Below are positions 41,578 through 50,394 of a stretch of 64,000 nucleotides of DNA, one piece after another. Made by a program: the position numbers and the translations under genes. The stretch is from Sulfuritalea sp. (GTDB lineage Bacteria; Pseudomonadota; Gammaproteobacteria; Burkholderiales; Rhodocyclaceae). The notes beneath the pieces were generated by a model. That model ran no database searches. It was not told the DNA's origin and saw only the letters and a list, made by a program, of their open reading frames with translations. Every line of letters starts with the position of its first letter. Positions within the stretch are counted from its first letter, which is position 1. Location: positions 108,468-172,467 of the forward strand of contig JALNYT010000007.1 of NCBI GenBank assembly GCA_023229685.1. Reading direction: 5' to 3'.

Positions 41578-42341
41578 CGCGCGCCTTTCTCCGTAACGTT
41601 GCAGAGCAGAGCTATTCGCTGGTCTTGGCTCTAACCATGTGGGAAATTGTCTGCCGTGCCGGCTGGGTCGGCCCCCACCTTCTGCCTGCACCATCGGCCG
41701 TGTTTCTGAGGCTCGCCGAACTGCTGCAGCAGCCGGCTTTTCTCAATCACGCAGCGCAGACGCTGATCAGGCTCTTCGCCGGCCTCGGCCTGGCTACCAC
41801 GTCGGGCATCGCCATCGGCCTTTTTGCAGCACGCAGCGAACTCGGCGGCCGCTTGCTGGAGCCTCTGGTCCGCATCCTGGCGCCGATTCCCAAGATCGCG
41901 CTGTATCCCGCGGTAATACTGATCCTCGGCTTCGATCATGCCTCGAAGATCACACTGGTGGTAGTCGACGCCATATTTCCGGTGCTGCTGGCGACCTACC
42001 ATGGCGCGCGCATGGTCGAGCCAAAACTGATCTGGTCGGCGCGCGCGGCCGGTACTTCCGAGGCAGCTTGCACCTTGAAGATCGTATTGCCCGCGGCGCT
42101 TCCCTCGATTGTCACCGGCTTTCGGATTGCGCTGGCCGTGTCCTGTGTCGTGGTCTTTTTGGCGGAAATGATCTCTTCCAGCGACGGTCTCGGACACCTG
42201 CTGATCCTCGCCGCCCGCTCGTTTCGTACCCTGGACATGTTCGTGCCGCTGATCGCGATCTCGCTGATCGGCTTGATCCTGAACGGCCTGGCGACCCTCG
42301 CCGGCCGGCGCCTGCTCGCCGGTTTTCCGGAGCCGCCATGA
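41574..42341 (+). CDS. ABC transporter permease 2 (SsuC/TauC type)
   Basis: A 255-residue membrane protein, paralogous in layout to the first permease: PIPKIALYPAVILILGFDHA and the EAA loop ARAAGTSEAACTLKIVLPAA. ATG 41574 overlaps the preceding stop. Two different permease genes indicate a heterodimeric channel, which is less common for this family than a homodimer. Confidence 0.92.
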   Translation: MTRAFLRNVAEQSYSLVLALTMWEIVCRAGWVGPHLLPAPSAVFLRLAELLQQPAFLNHAAQTLIRLFAGLGLATTSGIAIGLFAARSELGGRLLEPLVRILAPIPKIALYPAVILILGFDHASKITLVVVDAIFPVLLATYHGARMVEPKLIWSARAAGTSEAACTLKIVLPAALPSIVTGFRIALAVSCVVVFLAEMISSSDGLGHLLILAARSFRTLDMFVPLIAISLIGLILNGLATLAGRRLLAGFPEPP

Positions 42342-42811
42342 GCGGCAAGGAAAAAGGCGGCGGCAAGGTTCGCGCAGGCACCGAATACAGCGGCCATAAC
42401 CGCTTTCTTCCCTACGTTCTAAACCGCGTGACGAATCGCCTCAACGCGGATTTTCAGGCGGCGTTGCGACAACGTGGCATGACGCTCACGCACTGGCGCG
42501 TGCTTGCCTTCCTCGAGGAGACCGATGGACTCGGGGTGAGCGCTCTCGCGGACTACACCGTGACCGACCAATCGACACTGAGCCGGGCGCTGCAGCAAAT
42601 GGAGCGACGCGGCCTGGTGGAGAGAAGGGCCAGCACGGCCGACAACCGCTTCGTCGAAGTTCATATCACCGCCCTGGGCCGTACGCTGTTTGCGGAGATC
42701 ATTCCGTTAGCGCTCCAACTGCGCGACCGCGCGCTGGCCGGTTTGGCCGACGCCGACCGTGATCGGCTGCTGGATCTTCTGTCGCATATCCTGGTCAACC
42801 TCCAGCGCTGA
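42338..42811 (+). CDS. MarR-family transcriptional regulator
   Basis: A 157-residue winged-helix protein starting within the stop of permease 2 (ATGA). RFLPYVLNRVTNRLNADFQ, TLTHWRVLAFLEETDGLGVS, and the recognition segment ADYTVTDQSTLSRALQQMER, then the wing GLVERRASTADNRFVEV with the typical DxRxxxV. It closes the operon and is the probable repressor that reads the palindrome at 36835-36854, with the imported compound or a CoA derivative as inducer (inference). Confidence 0.88.
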   Translation: MSGKEKGGGKVRAGTEYSGHNRFLPYVLNRVTNRLNADFQAALRQRGMTLTHWRVLAFLEETDGLGVSALADYTVTDQSTLSRALQQMERRGLVERRASTADNRFVEVHITALGRTLFAEIIPLALQLRDRALAGLADADRDRLLDLLSHILVNLQR

Positions 42812-42870
42812 CGTGAGTTCGAGCTTTGGCTGCGTTATCCGCCAAATCCCGGGCACCCATTCAGGGTCTC

Positions 42871-43404
42871 CTATTCCTTGCGACGTCGCGGCTCGCCAAT
42901 CAATTTCCGGTAAATGGTCATCATGCTTCTTCGGAATACGCGTGCGTCCGCAGGCTCCAGGCAGGAAAGGATGCGGCGTTCCAGTGTCAAAGCGACCGGT
43001 ACCTCGTTCTCATACAGTTTCCAACCCTCGCTGCTAATCTCCAGCGGCTTGCGGCGAGCGTCATTTGGATCAAGCTGACGATTGAGCAAGCCTGCCTGAA
43101 TCAAACGGGACACGGCGCGGTGAACCGCGACGGCATCAAGCGACGAGAAGGCAGCAATCTCGGCCGCCGTTGCTCCCGGCAAAAACGCAAGCACCGCAAT
43201 CACCCGCCACTCCGCTATGGCCAAACCGAAGTTCCGCGCGTAATCCTCGGCAAGTTCCTTGCTGAGATACGCAGACAGTCTCGCGAATTGGTACGGAATA
43301 TATGCTTCTAGATCCATCTCCTTGCCTTTTCTGGCGCGCGCAACCTGAAGTCCATTGTCACGCAAGGATTCGGTCGCAGCTGGTTTGGCTCGTTTGCTTG
43401 TCAT
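42871..43404 (-). CDS. MarR-family transcriptional regulator, divergent
   Basis: About 177 residues from ATG 43404; the frame is open to a TTG at 43479, and ATG 43317 would give a core-only protein, so the start is uncertain. LEAYIPYQFARLSAYLSKEL, LAIAEWRVIAVLAFLPG, and the recognition helix SSLDAVAVHRAVSRLIQAG, with the wing LLNRQLDPNDARRKPLEIS (DxRxxx). It is divergent from the SBP/GH88/ABM genes, and a perfect palindrome lies between, so it most likely represses them and itself. Confidence 0.85.
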   Translation of the reverse strand: MTSKRAKPAATESLRDNGLQVARARKGKEMDLEAYIPYQFARLSAYLSKELAEDYARNFGLAIAEWRVIAVLAFLPGATAAEIAAFSSLDAVAVHRAVSRLIQAGLLNRQLDPNDARRKPLEISSEGWKLYENEVPVALTLERRILSCLEPADARVFRRSMMTIYRKLIGEPRRRKE

Positions 43405-43522
43405 TTGAGTTTGGTTCCAGTATTCGGGGTCACTCACTGCTTCGCCAATGCATACTTCCTGATGGTTGCGTTGGGCCAAAACTCCGTATCGCGCCAGGAA
43501 TCCCGGCCAAGTAGATTGCCGC

Positions 43523-43553
43523 TTGACAAAGGTTTCATATGTAATAGTATATT
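43523..43553 (+). promoter_or_regulatory. Promoter of the SBP/GH88/ABM cassette
   Basis: TTGACA (43523-43528) followed after 16 bases by TAGTAT (43545-43550), or after 19 bases by TATATT. The region is sharply A+T-rich and contains the palindrome. The coding start is 43622, preceded by TTGGAGGAAC. Confidence 0.6.
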
Positions 43554-43563
43554 ATTACATATG
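43536..43563. promoter_or_regulatory. Palindromic operator next to the divergent marR
   Basis: CATATGTAATA, six-base centre GTATAT, then TATTACATATG: two perfect 11-base arms. It spans the -10 region of the cassette promoter. Size and symmetry are typical for a MarR dimer site. Confidence 0.78.
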
Positions 43564-43621
43564 TAATTAAATCATCCTGGGCCAGTCGCTACGGGAGAAG
43601 GCCGACAATATTGGAGGAACC

Positions 43622-44758
43622 ATGTACAAGAAGCTATTTTCAGTGACAGTATTTTCCCTTTGCATCCATTCAGCGCATGTGCTGGCCGACATCACCGTAG
43701 GCATCAGTTTATCGCTGACGGGGCCTGCCGCCTCAGCGGCTGCATCACAGAAAAATACGCTGGCACTCCTGCCAGCCAAGATTGCCAACATTCCCGTCAA
43801 CTATATCGTCCTCGACGATGCGACGGACACCACAACGGCCGTCACCAATGCTCGCAAGTTCGTAACCGAGGGCAAGGTGGATGTCATCATCGGCTCGACC
43901 GCGACGCCGGGTTCATTGGCAATCAGCAGCATTGCCGCGGAAGCCAAGACACCGCAAATTGCCCTTGCTCCCTTTGACGTGCCCGCGGAAAAGGAAACAT
44001 GGAGTTTCAAGACGCCACCCTCATTTCCCTTGGTGGCAAAGGTGGTGATCGATGACATGGCGCGCCGCAAGGTCAAGACCATTGCATTTCTGGGTTTCTC
44101 CGACGCGCTAGGAGAGGTGTGGCTGAATGCAATTCGAGCGGCCGCCGAGTCCAAGAACATCAAGCTGCTTGCCATAGAGCGCTACGGGCGCACGGACAAT
44201 TCGGTATTGGCGCAAGTGCTGAAAATCATCTCCGTTAACCCGGACGCCGTCGTGGTCGGTGCTACATCCGCCGCTGCAGCGCTGCCGCAACTGACGCTCA
44301 AGGAAAAGGGCTTCAAGGGGCTCATTTACCATACACACGCTACTGCAACACCGGAATTTATCAAGATGGCGGGGTCGAAAGCTGAAGGGGCCTTGATGCC
44401 CGTCGTCCTGCCGGTGGTCGCCGAGCAACTGCCTGACAGTCATCCAAGCAAGGCGGCTGCACTCGATTTTGTAAAGGCCTATGAGGGGAAATACGGACCC
44501 AAGACTCGTACCAACTTCGCATCGCATTTATGGGACGCCATGCTGCTTCTGGAAACAGCGATACCGGTGGCTCTCGACAAAGCCAAGCCCGGCACCGAGG
44601 AATTCAGGTCGGCTTTGCGCAATGCGATCGAGAATACCAAAGGCAAGGCAGTAACCAATGGCGTCGTGACGATGAGCGCCAAAGATCACTACGGCTATGA
44701 CGAACGCGCTCTGGCACTCGTGGAAGTCCGCAAAGGCGAGTTCGTGCTTTTCAAATGA
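43622..44758 (+). CDS. LivJ-type ABC substrate-binding protein without adjacent permeases
   Basis: A 378-residue protein with signal peptide (KKLFSVTVFSLCIHSAHVLA). Mature domain of the leucine/urea-binding type I fold: TVGISLSLTGPAASAAASQK, VDVIIGSTATPGSLAISSIA, AFLGFSDALGEVWLNAI, and GYDERALALVEVRKGEFVL at the end. Such proteins bind branched amino acids, urea, aromatic acids or amides. No LivHMGF genes follow; instead there are a GH88-like enzyme and an ABM protein. It either uses a transporter encoded elsewhere or serves as a sensor. Confidence 0.84.
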   Translation: MYKKLFSVTVFSLCIHSAHVLADITVGISLSLTGPAASAAASQKNTLALLPAKIANIPVNYIVLDDATDTTTAVTNARKFVTEGKVDVIIGSTATPGSLAISSIAAEAKTPQIALAPFDVPAEKETWSFKTPPSFPLVAKVVIDDMARRKVKTIAFLGFSDALGEVWLNAIRAAAESKNIKLLAIERYGRTDNSVLAQVLKIISVNPDAVVVGATSAAAALPQLTLKEKGFKGLIYHTHATATPEFIKMAGSKAEGALMPVVLPVVAEQLPDSHPSKAAALDFVKAYEGKYGPKTRTNFASHLWDAMLLLETAIPVALDKAKPGTEEFRSALRNAIENTKGKAVTNGVVTMSAKDHYGYDERALALVEVRKGEFVLFK

Positions 44759-44790
44759 GCACAGCGATAAGTCCGCTGGGGGAGAAGAAA

Positions 44791-45945
44791 ATGTATCAGT
44801 TCAAGGATCACTGGCAGACCGCATTGGACCGGCTATGCAGTCGGGTAATGGATATTCGCAGATCAGTGGGTGACAAATGGCCTTATCACTGCGATCCGGC
44901 CACCGGCACGTGGGACGTTACGGAGGATGGGGATTGGTGCGGCGGGCATTGGGTCGAGTGTCTGCGGATCGTCGGTGAATTGTCGGGCGACCAGGCTCTT
45001 TTGGATGAAGCCGCCGAGCGGACCGAAAGATTGCGCCAATACCTGGAGCGCGACGATATGTTCCGCGCACACCGTTTTTATTACTCGGCGGCGCGACAGT
45101 ACGCTTGGACTGGAGAGGATCGATTCCGTACCCTGGCGCTGGCCGGCGCATGGGCCGTGCGATCGATGGCAATCCATTCCAATGGAGCCATGCCGATCGG
45201 CACCCGGGTGCAGGTGCGATCTACCCAAATATTCGGCCGTGAAAAAGTGTGCGTAGACAACGTGCATCCAAACCTGATCCTGGACTGGTGGGCATTCAAG
45301 GAGACAGGCGACGAGGCATTTATCCATGGTGCGCGCAGACATCTCGACTTGACGATCCGCGACTTCGTTCGGGAGGATGGCTCGACCCTCGAATTCATTG
45401 ACTACGACCTTGATAGCGGCAAGCCAAATCGCGCCTATACGCTGCTCGGTGCCCATGACGACAGTTGCTGGGCGCGAGGACAAGCGTGGGCCATTGCCGG
45501 TTACTTTCGTGCCTGGGAAGCGCTAGGGGATCCACGCTACCTTGCCGTCGGCCGAAAATTGTTTCGCTATTGGATTGCCAATACCGATAAATCCCTTGTG
45601 CCGCCCTGGGACTTCAAGGATCCGGCCCTGGAGAACGACCGTGGCAATGTGCCTCTGGATACGTCGGCAGCGGCGGTCGTCGTCGAACAACTGGCCCGGC
45701 TCAGCATCATGCCCGATCTCACACCCGAGGCGCGCGAGATGGCCGGGTATGTGACGCCAATGATTGACGGACTGCTTGAACATCTGACCCCGCTGGATGA
45801 TGCGGACAAGAGGCCACCGGGCATGCTGCTTGATGGCTGCTTTAACCAACCCCGTCGCTATGCGAACCGCAGTGAGCTGATATGGGGCTCGGCCTACTTG
45901 TTGTTCGCTCTCTATTATCTGAAAACAGGGCGAGTTGTCGAATGA
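44791..45945 (+). CDS. Glycoside hydrolase family 88-like protein
   Basis: A 384-residue protein from ATG 44791 (GGGGGAG six bases upstream); ATG 44755, which overlaps the preceding stop, would add 12 residues. No signal peptide, so cytoplasmic. Fold of alpha/alpha-barrel unsaturated glucuronyl hydrolases: VCVDNVHPNLILDWWAFKET with the conserved Asp, the hallmark DDSCWARGQAWAIAGYFRA, PPWDFKDPALEN and LDTSAAAVVVEQLARL. The HD(x)GF motif with the other catalytic Asp seems to be replaced by AHRFYYS. It may act on an unusual glycoside or have lost hydrolase activity. Confidence 0.78.
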   Translation: MYQFKDHWQTALDRLCSRVMDIRRSVGDKWPYHCDPATGTWDVTEDGDWCGGHWVECLRIVGELSGDQALLDEAAERTERLRQYLERDDMFRAHRFYYSAARQYAWTGEDRFRTLALAGAWAVRSMAIHSNGAMPIGTRVQVRSTQIFGREKVCVDNVHPNLILDWWAFKETGDEAFIHGARRHLDLTIRDFVREDGSTLEFIDYDLDSGKPNRAYTLLGAHDDSCWARGQAWAIAGYFRAWEALGDPRYLAVGRKLFRYWIANTDKSLVPPWDFKDPALENDRGNVPLDTSAAAVVVEQLARLSIMPDLTPEAREMAGYVTPMIDGLLEHLTPLDDADKRPPGMLLDGCFNQPRRYANRSELIWGSAYLLFALYYLKTGRVVE

Positions 45946-46328
45946 CGATGGAGCTTCCCGTGACGGAGCTGGTCTTCTTTGTTGTGCACGACAATCACGC
46001 AGACGAATTCCCGGCAGCTCTTGCGCGAGGGGCCGAGTATCTGCGAGCCGCAGAGGGCTATCGTGGCCATACCCTGAGCCGTTGTATCGAACAGCCGAAT
46101 AATTTCGTGCTCCTGGTTCACTGGCGTTCACTGGCCGATCACACCAAACGGTTTCGTGCTTCGCTTGACTACATCCAGTGGCGGGAAGCGATCACGCCCT
46201 TTCTGGTTGGTGCGCCGGACGTTCGTCACATCGTCGCCGGCGAAGAGCCGTCATACGACAACCTGCTACGCCATCCGCTAATGAGGCCTCACGGCATGGC
46301 ACAGGTACAGGCAGGCAAGACCGGCTGA
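45942..46328 (+). CDS. ABM (antibiotic biosynthesis monooxygenase)-domain protein
   Basis: A 128-residue protein; ATG 45942 overlaps the preceding stop (ATGA). The ferredoxin-like ABM fold is visible in TELVFFVVHDNHADEFPAA, AAEGYRGHTLSRCIEQPNNF and LVHWRSLADHTKRFRASLDY. The C-terminal about 30 residues are an extension without motif. ABM proteins include quinol monooxygenases and heme-degrading enzymes; many are cofactor-free. Substrate unknown. It ends 15 bases before the convergent rlmB stop. Confidence 0.78.
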   Translation: MTMELPVTELVFFVVHDNHADEFPAALARGAEYLRAAEGYRGHTLSRCIEQPNNFVLLVHWRSLADHTKRFRASLDYIQWREAITPFLVGAPDVRHIVAGEEPSYDNLLRHPLMRPHGMAQVQAGKTG

Positions 46329-46342
46329 CTCGCACTTCAAGT

Positions 46343-47080
46343 TCACCCGCCCCGCTGTCGCCTCGCCTCGAACAGGCAGATGCCGGCCGAGACCGAAACA
46401 TTGAGACTTTCCACGCTACCATGCATCGGAATGCGCGCCAGTTCGTCGCAGGTTTCGCGCGTCAGGCGGCGCATGCCGGCGCCTTCGGCCCCGAGCACCC
46501 AGGCGCAGGGACCTTTCTGGTCGATCGCATAGAGTTCCTTGTCGGCCTCGCCGGCGGCGCCGATGACCCAGATGCCGCGCTCCTGAATCTCGCGCAGGCT
46601 GCGCGCCAGGTTGGTCACCACGACGTAGGGCACGGTATCGGCAGCGCCGCTGGCGACCTTGATCACGGTCGCATTGAGGCCGCAAGCCTTGTCTTTCGGC
46701 GCCACCACGGCGTGCGCGCCGGCGGCGTCCGCCACGCGCAGGCAGGCGCCGAGATTGTGCGGGTCGGTGATGCCATCGAGCACCAGCAGCAGCGCCGGCT
46801 CGGTCAGTCCTTCGAGCACGTCGTCCAGCGACACATGCTTGGCCTGGGCGGCGACCTTCGCCACCACGCCCTGGTGCTGCGTGCCACCGGCCAGGCCGTC
46901 CAGCCGTTTGGCATCGGACAGGATCACGCGCACGCCGTGGGCTTCGGCCAGCTTCAGCAGGTCGCGCATGCGGCCGTCCTGGCGCCCCTCGGCCACGGTG
47001 ATTTCCTTGACGTCGTCGGCGGCGTGTCGCAGCTTGGCCGTGATGGCATGAAAGCCGTGAATCAGTCGGGTGTCAGTCAT
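46343..47080 (-). CDS. rlmB: 23S rRNA (guanosine(2251)-2'-O)-methyltransferase
   Basis: A 245-residue SpoU-type methyltransferase. It begins RLIHGFHAITAKLRH (substrate-binding domain) and has the knot-fold motifs LLVLDGITDPHNLGACLRVA, GIWVIGAAGEADKELYA-like motif II and GAEGAGMRRLTRETCD, then IPMHGSVESLNVSVSAGI (motif III). TIHGFHAI plus knot motifs indicate RlmB, which methylates G2251 in the peptidyl-transferase centre. ATG 47080 lies eight bases inside the 3' end of the upstream MscS gene. Confidence 0.93.
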   Translation of the reverse strand: MTDTRLIHGFHAITAKLRHAADDVKEITVAEGRQDGRMRDLLKLAEAHGVRVILSDAKRLDGLAGGTQHQGVVAKVAAQAKHVSLDDVLEGLTEPALLLVLDGITDPHNLGACLRVADAAGAHAVVAPKDKACGLNATVIKVASGAADTVPYVVVTNLARSLREIQERGIWVIGAAGEADKELYAIDQKGPCAWVLGAEGAGMRRLTRETCDELARIPMHGSVESLNVSVSAGICLFEARRQRGG

Positions 47081-48347
47081 GCTCAGCTCCACCAAGTATT
47101 CGAACTTCGCGTTGCGGAAAAGGAATTGCGATGCCGGCCTGCTTGAATTCGCGCCAGATCGCCAGATTGATTTCGGAGCGCAAATTGCCCACGCCCTGCT
47201 CCGGATCGGCTACCCAGAAACCGAGTTCGAGATTGATGCCCGAATCGGCGAAGCTCTGCAGCAATACCACCGGTGCCGGCTCGGCCAGCACGCGCGCCTG
47301 CGCCCTGGCCACCCCTGCCATGATGCTCATGGCGCGTTCGAGGTCGCTGTCGTAGCTGACCTGTACCGGCAGCGCGATGCGCACCTGCGGGCTGCTGTAG
47401 GACTGGTTCTGCACCACCGAGCTCACCAGCAGTTCGTTGGGCACCAGCGCTTCGACACCGTCGAGGCTCTTCAGCACGGTGTAGCGCGTGGTGATGCGTG
47501 TCACTTCGCCGCGGTCAGTGCCCACCGCGATGATGTTGCCGATGCGGATCGAATCATCGAGCAGGATGATGAAGCCGGAGACGTAGTTGCTGGCAATCTT
47601 TTGCAGGCCGAAACCGAGACCGACACCGAGCGCACCGCCGAATACCGAGAGCGTGGTGAGATCGATGCCGACCATGGGCAAACCGATCAGCACCGCCAGC
47701 ACAAGCAACAACGCTCTGGACACCCGCGCCAGCACCACACGCAGATTGTTGTCGAGCCCGGCCGCCGCATGCAGCCGCGTCTCGATCGCGCTGGAAAGCC
47801 AGAGCGCGAGCAGAACGGTGACCAATACCGCGCCGAGGCCCTGCAACACATTCCACAACGTCAGCTTTTGTTTGCCGACAGTGAACGCCACCGACTCCAG
47901 AACGTCGATCACCTCGGGCAACAGGCCGGTGATGTGCAAGGCGACGATACCCCAGACCAATAGTGCAAAGATACGCTCGAACTGAACCAGCCATGCTGCG
48001 CCGGCGAGGCTCAGGCGCAGCACGTAAAACACCACCCGAATCACCGCCAGCGAGCCGAGCAACGGCAAGGCCAGCGTGAACAGGCTGACGTGAATCCACT
48101 GCTGTGCCACGGGTCGCGCCAGCAGCACCAGAATCGCGGCGAGCAACGGAAAGGCGATGCGTTTCAGCCCGCCATGTCCCAGTTCCCAGGCGCGGCCCTC
48201 GCCGACCTGGCGGCTGCGCACCAGGCGCGCGCCTAGCTTGGCCACCAACAGGCACGCCGCCAGCGCGAGCAGTTGCCAGACCAGATCCGATTCGCGCAGA
48301 TCGGCAAGCACGCCGCGCAAAAGACTCGCCAGCTCGCGTTCGGTCAT
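47073..48347 (-). CDS. Mechanosensitive ion channel, MscS family
   Basis: A 424-residue protein. Five to six transmembrane segments in the first about 250 residues, then the MscS core: LTTLSVFGGALGVGLGFGLQKIASN (pore helix, shown in part as GGALGVGLGFGLQ), YVSGFIILLDDSIRIGNIIAV, GEVTRITTRYTVLKSLDG and VPNELLVSS. Longer than MscS (286 residues), so of the MscM/YnaI or YbdG-like group. It releases solutes upon membrane tension. Overlaps rlmB by eight bases; PLD gene stop precedes its start by one base. Confidence 0.9.
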   Translation of the reverse strand: MTERELASLLRGVLADLRESDLVWQLLALAACLLVAKLGARLVRSRQVGEGRAWELGHGGLKRIAFPLLAAILVLLARPVAQQWIHVSLFTLALPLLGSLAVIRVVFYVLRLSLAGAAWLVQFERIFALLVWGIVALHITGLLPEVIDVLESVAFTVGKQKLTLWNVLQGLGAVLVTVLLALWLSSAIETRLHAAAGLDNNLRVVLARVSRALLLVLAVLIGLPMVGIDLTTLSVFGGALGVGLGFGLQKIASNYVSGFIILLDDSIRIGNIIAVGTDRGEVTRITTRYTVLKSLDGVEALVPNELLVSSVVQNQSYSSPQVRIALPVQVSYDSDLERAMSIMAGVARAQARVLAEPAPVVLLQSFADSGINLELGFWVADPEQGVGNLRSEINLAIWREFKQAGIAIPFPQREVRILGGAEHD

Positions 48348-48348
48348 C

Positions 48349-48891
48349 TCAATTCGTCCCGCTCATTTTTTCCGCCTCGTCCCGGTGCCGCCGCCAATTA
48401 TCCAGATAGCGCCGCAGCAGCGCCGGATTGTCGCGCAGTATCAGCAGATTCTCGGCATTACGCGCCTGCGCCGACCAGGTGAAATTGTAACTGCCGGTGA
48501 TGACAAAACCGTGAGCATCCGAAGCGTCGATCAGCAGCACCTTGTTATGCGCCACGGCATAGCGGGTTTCCAGCCAGATCGGGATGCCCTCGGCGGCGAG
48601 TTTGGGAATCAGCGAACTGCCGCCCTTGTTCACCATCTCGCGATCGGCCAGTATCTCGACCGCGACGCCACGTGCCTGGGCGTCCTGCAGGGCCTTGGCA
48701 ATCGACCGGCTGCTAAGCAGATAGGCCTGCACATGAATGCTCTTTCTCGCTTCGCCCAGCGCCCGCACGATGGCGCCTTCGGCATCGTCCCACGGCGTGA
48801 ACAGCACTTCGACCGTACCCGTCGCCGGCAGCGGCGTGGCGCCAACACCGACTGTCAGGCAGAGCAGCAGCGCTGCCAGCAGCCGCTTCAT
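48349..48891 (-). CDS. Phospholipase D-like nuclease, single HKD motif
   Basis: A 180-residue secreted protein. Signal peptide LLAALLLCLTVGVGATPLPA (about residues 3-22). Single HKD motif VAHNKVLLIDASDAHGFVI (HxK with Asp, near residue 118) followed by GSYNFTWSAQARNAEN. Size, signal and single HKD match the Nuc/EndA family of periplasmic nucleases, active as dimers. It could degrade DNA or phospholipid. ATG overlaps the stop of the NOP2-type methyltransferase by four bases. Confidence 0.85.
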   Translation of the reverse strand: MKRLLAALLLCLTVGVGATPLPATGTVEVLFTPWDDAEGAIVRALGEARKSIHVQAYLLSSRSIAKALQDAQARGVAVEILADREMVNKGGSSLIPKLAAEGIPIWLETRYAVAHNKVLLIDASDAHGFVITGSYNFTWSAQARNAENLLILRDNPALLRRYLDNWRRHRDEAEKMSGTN

Positions 48892-50354
48892 TTGGCGCGT
48901 TCCAGCACCGCCGCGTAGAAGGCATCCGTGCCGTGTTTCTGCGGCGACAGGCGCATGTCCTCGCCGCAGTCGATGACGATGCCTTGCGCCGCCAGCACCT
49001 CCTGCGCCGACAGGCGATGGAAGTCGGCATGGGTGGCGAGGAAGGCGTCGACGATGGCTTCGTTCTCTTCGGCAAGAATGCTGCAGGTGGCATACACCAG
49101 CCGGCCGCCGGGCTTCAGCAGCTTCGCCGCCGCGGCAAGAATGGCGGCCTGCTTGACCGTCAGTTCATCCACGCTCTGCGGCGACTGCCGCCACTTGAGG
49201 TCTGGGTTGCGGCGCAAGGTGCCCAAGCCCGAACAGGGCGCATCGACCAGTACGCGATCCACCTTGCCCTGGAGCCGCTTGACCCGCGTGTCGTTCTCGC
49301 TGGACAGACAGGCCGGATGCACGTTCGACAGTCCGGCGCGGGCGGCGCGCGGCTTGAGCTTGGCCAGCCGCTTGTCGGATACGTCGAACGCATAGAGGCG
49401 GCCGGTGGAGCGCATCAGCGCGCCGAGGATCAGCGTCTTGCCGCCGGCGCCGGCGCAGAAATCCACCACCATTTCGCTGCGCTTGGGCTCCAGCAGGTAG
49501 CCGAGCAACTGCGAGCCCTCGTCCTGCACTTCAATGCTGCCGTCAAGATAGGCCGGGTGCTTCTGCAGGTAGGGCTTGGTCTTCAGGCGCAGTCCGAGCG
49601 GCGAATACGGGCAGGGCGTGGCGACGATGCCGTCGGCGGCCAGACGCTGGATCACGCCGTCGCGCTCCGCCTTCAGCGTATTCACGCGCAGGTCGAGCGG
49701 CGCCGGCGTGTTCAGGGCGCGCGCCAGGGCGAGCAGTTCTTCGGGCGACATGCACGGCGCCAGCCGCTCGACCAGCCAGTCGGGAAAATCCAGTTGCTCG
49801 GCCAGCGTCAGTTCCGGTTCCGGCTGGCGCCGGATATCCGCCAGCCATTCGGCTTCGCCGGGCAGCAGCGCGCCTTCCAGCTGGCGCTGCGACATGCCGC
49901 GCACGCGCGACAGCGACAGCAGGACCAACTCACGCGGCGAGATGCGGCGCGGGCCGGCAGGCTTAGTTGCGTCCCTGGGTCCGCGCTTCGGCGTCGAGCC
50001 CGGCGCGAGGAAGGCCGGCTCCAGGTTTGGCCCGCATGCGGCCAGGCGCTCCAGCAGGCGCTTGCGGCGCAATACGGCATAGGCCGTTTCGGCGATGAAG
50101 GCCCGGTCTTTCGCACCGCTCTTGCGCGCCCGGAAGAAAGCCGACAAGGCCGCATCGGCCGGCAGCGCAAAGCTCAACAACTGTGCGCTGGCGGCCACTG
50201 CCGCGTTCAGCAGGTCGGCGGCGAGACCTTCTGCGGCGGGGGCCGCCTGATCCGCCCCATGTCCGGCGCTGGTCCGCGAGGTTTCACGACGCGGACCACC
50301 GCCCGCACCCCGTGCCGTGCCGCGCGGCTTGCCGTACTTCCTGTCGTCGCTCAT
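48888..50354 (-). CDS. RsmB/NOP-family rRNA (cytosine-C5) methyltransferase
   Basis: A 488-residue protein. The N-terminal about 45 residues are Gly/Arg-rich and disordered; a NusB-like helical part follows (FRARKSGAKDRAFIAETAYA). SAM domain: VVDFCAGAGGKTLILGAL (motif I), VDRVLVDAPCSGLGTLRRNP with the motif IV Cys, and GGRLVYATCSILAEENEAI with the catalytic motif VI Cys. It makes m5C in rRNA; the exact site is uncertain because RsmB (967) and RsmF types share these motifs. It lies downstream of the DUF3108 gene by 40 bases. Confidence 0.88.
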   Translation of the reverse strand: MSDDRKYGKPRGTARGAGGGPRRETSRTSAGHGADQAAPAAEGLAADLLNAAVAASAQLLSFALPADAALSAFFRARKSGAKDRAFIAETAYAVLRRKRLLERLAACGPNLEPAFLAPGSTPKRGPRDATKPAGPRRISPRELVLLSLSRVRGMSQRQLEGALLPGEAEWLADIRRQPEPELTLAEQLDFPDWLVERLAPCMSPEELLALARALNTPAPLDLRVNTLKAERDGVIQRLAADGIVATPCPYSPLGLRLKTKPYLQKHPAYLDGSIEVQDEGSQLLGYLLEPKRSEMVVDFCAGAGGKTLILGALMRSTGRLYAFDVSDKRLAKLKPRAARAGLSNVHPACLSSENDTRVKRLQGKVDRVLVDAPCSGLGTLRRNPDLKWRQSPQSVDELTVKQAAILAAAAKLLKPGGRLVYATCSILAEENEAIVDAFLATHADFHRLSAQEVLAAQGIVIDCGEDMRLSPQKHGTDAFYAAVLERAK

Positions 50355-50394
50355 GCCGCGTCTCGCTTTGCTGAATAGGGCTTGAAGGAATTGT

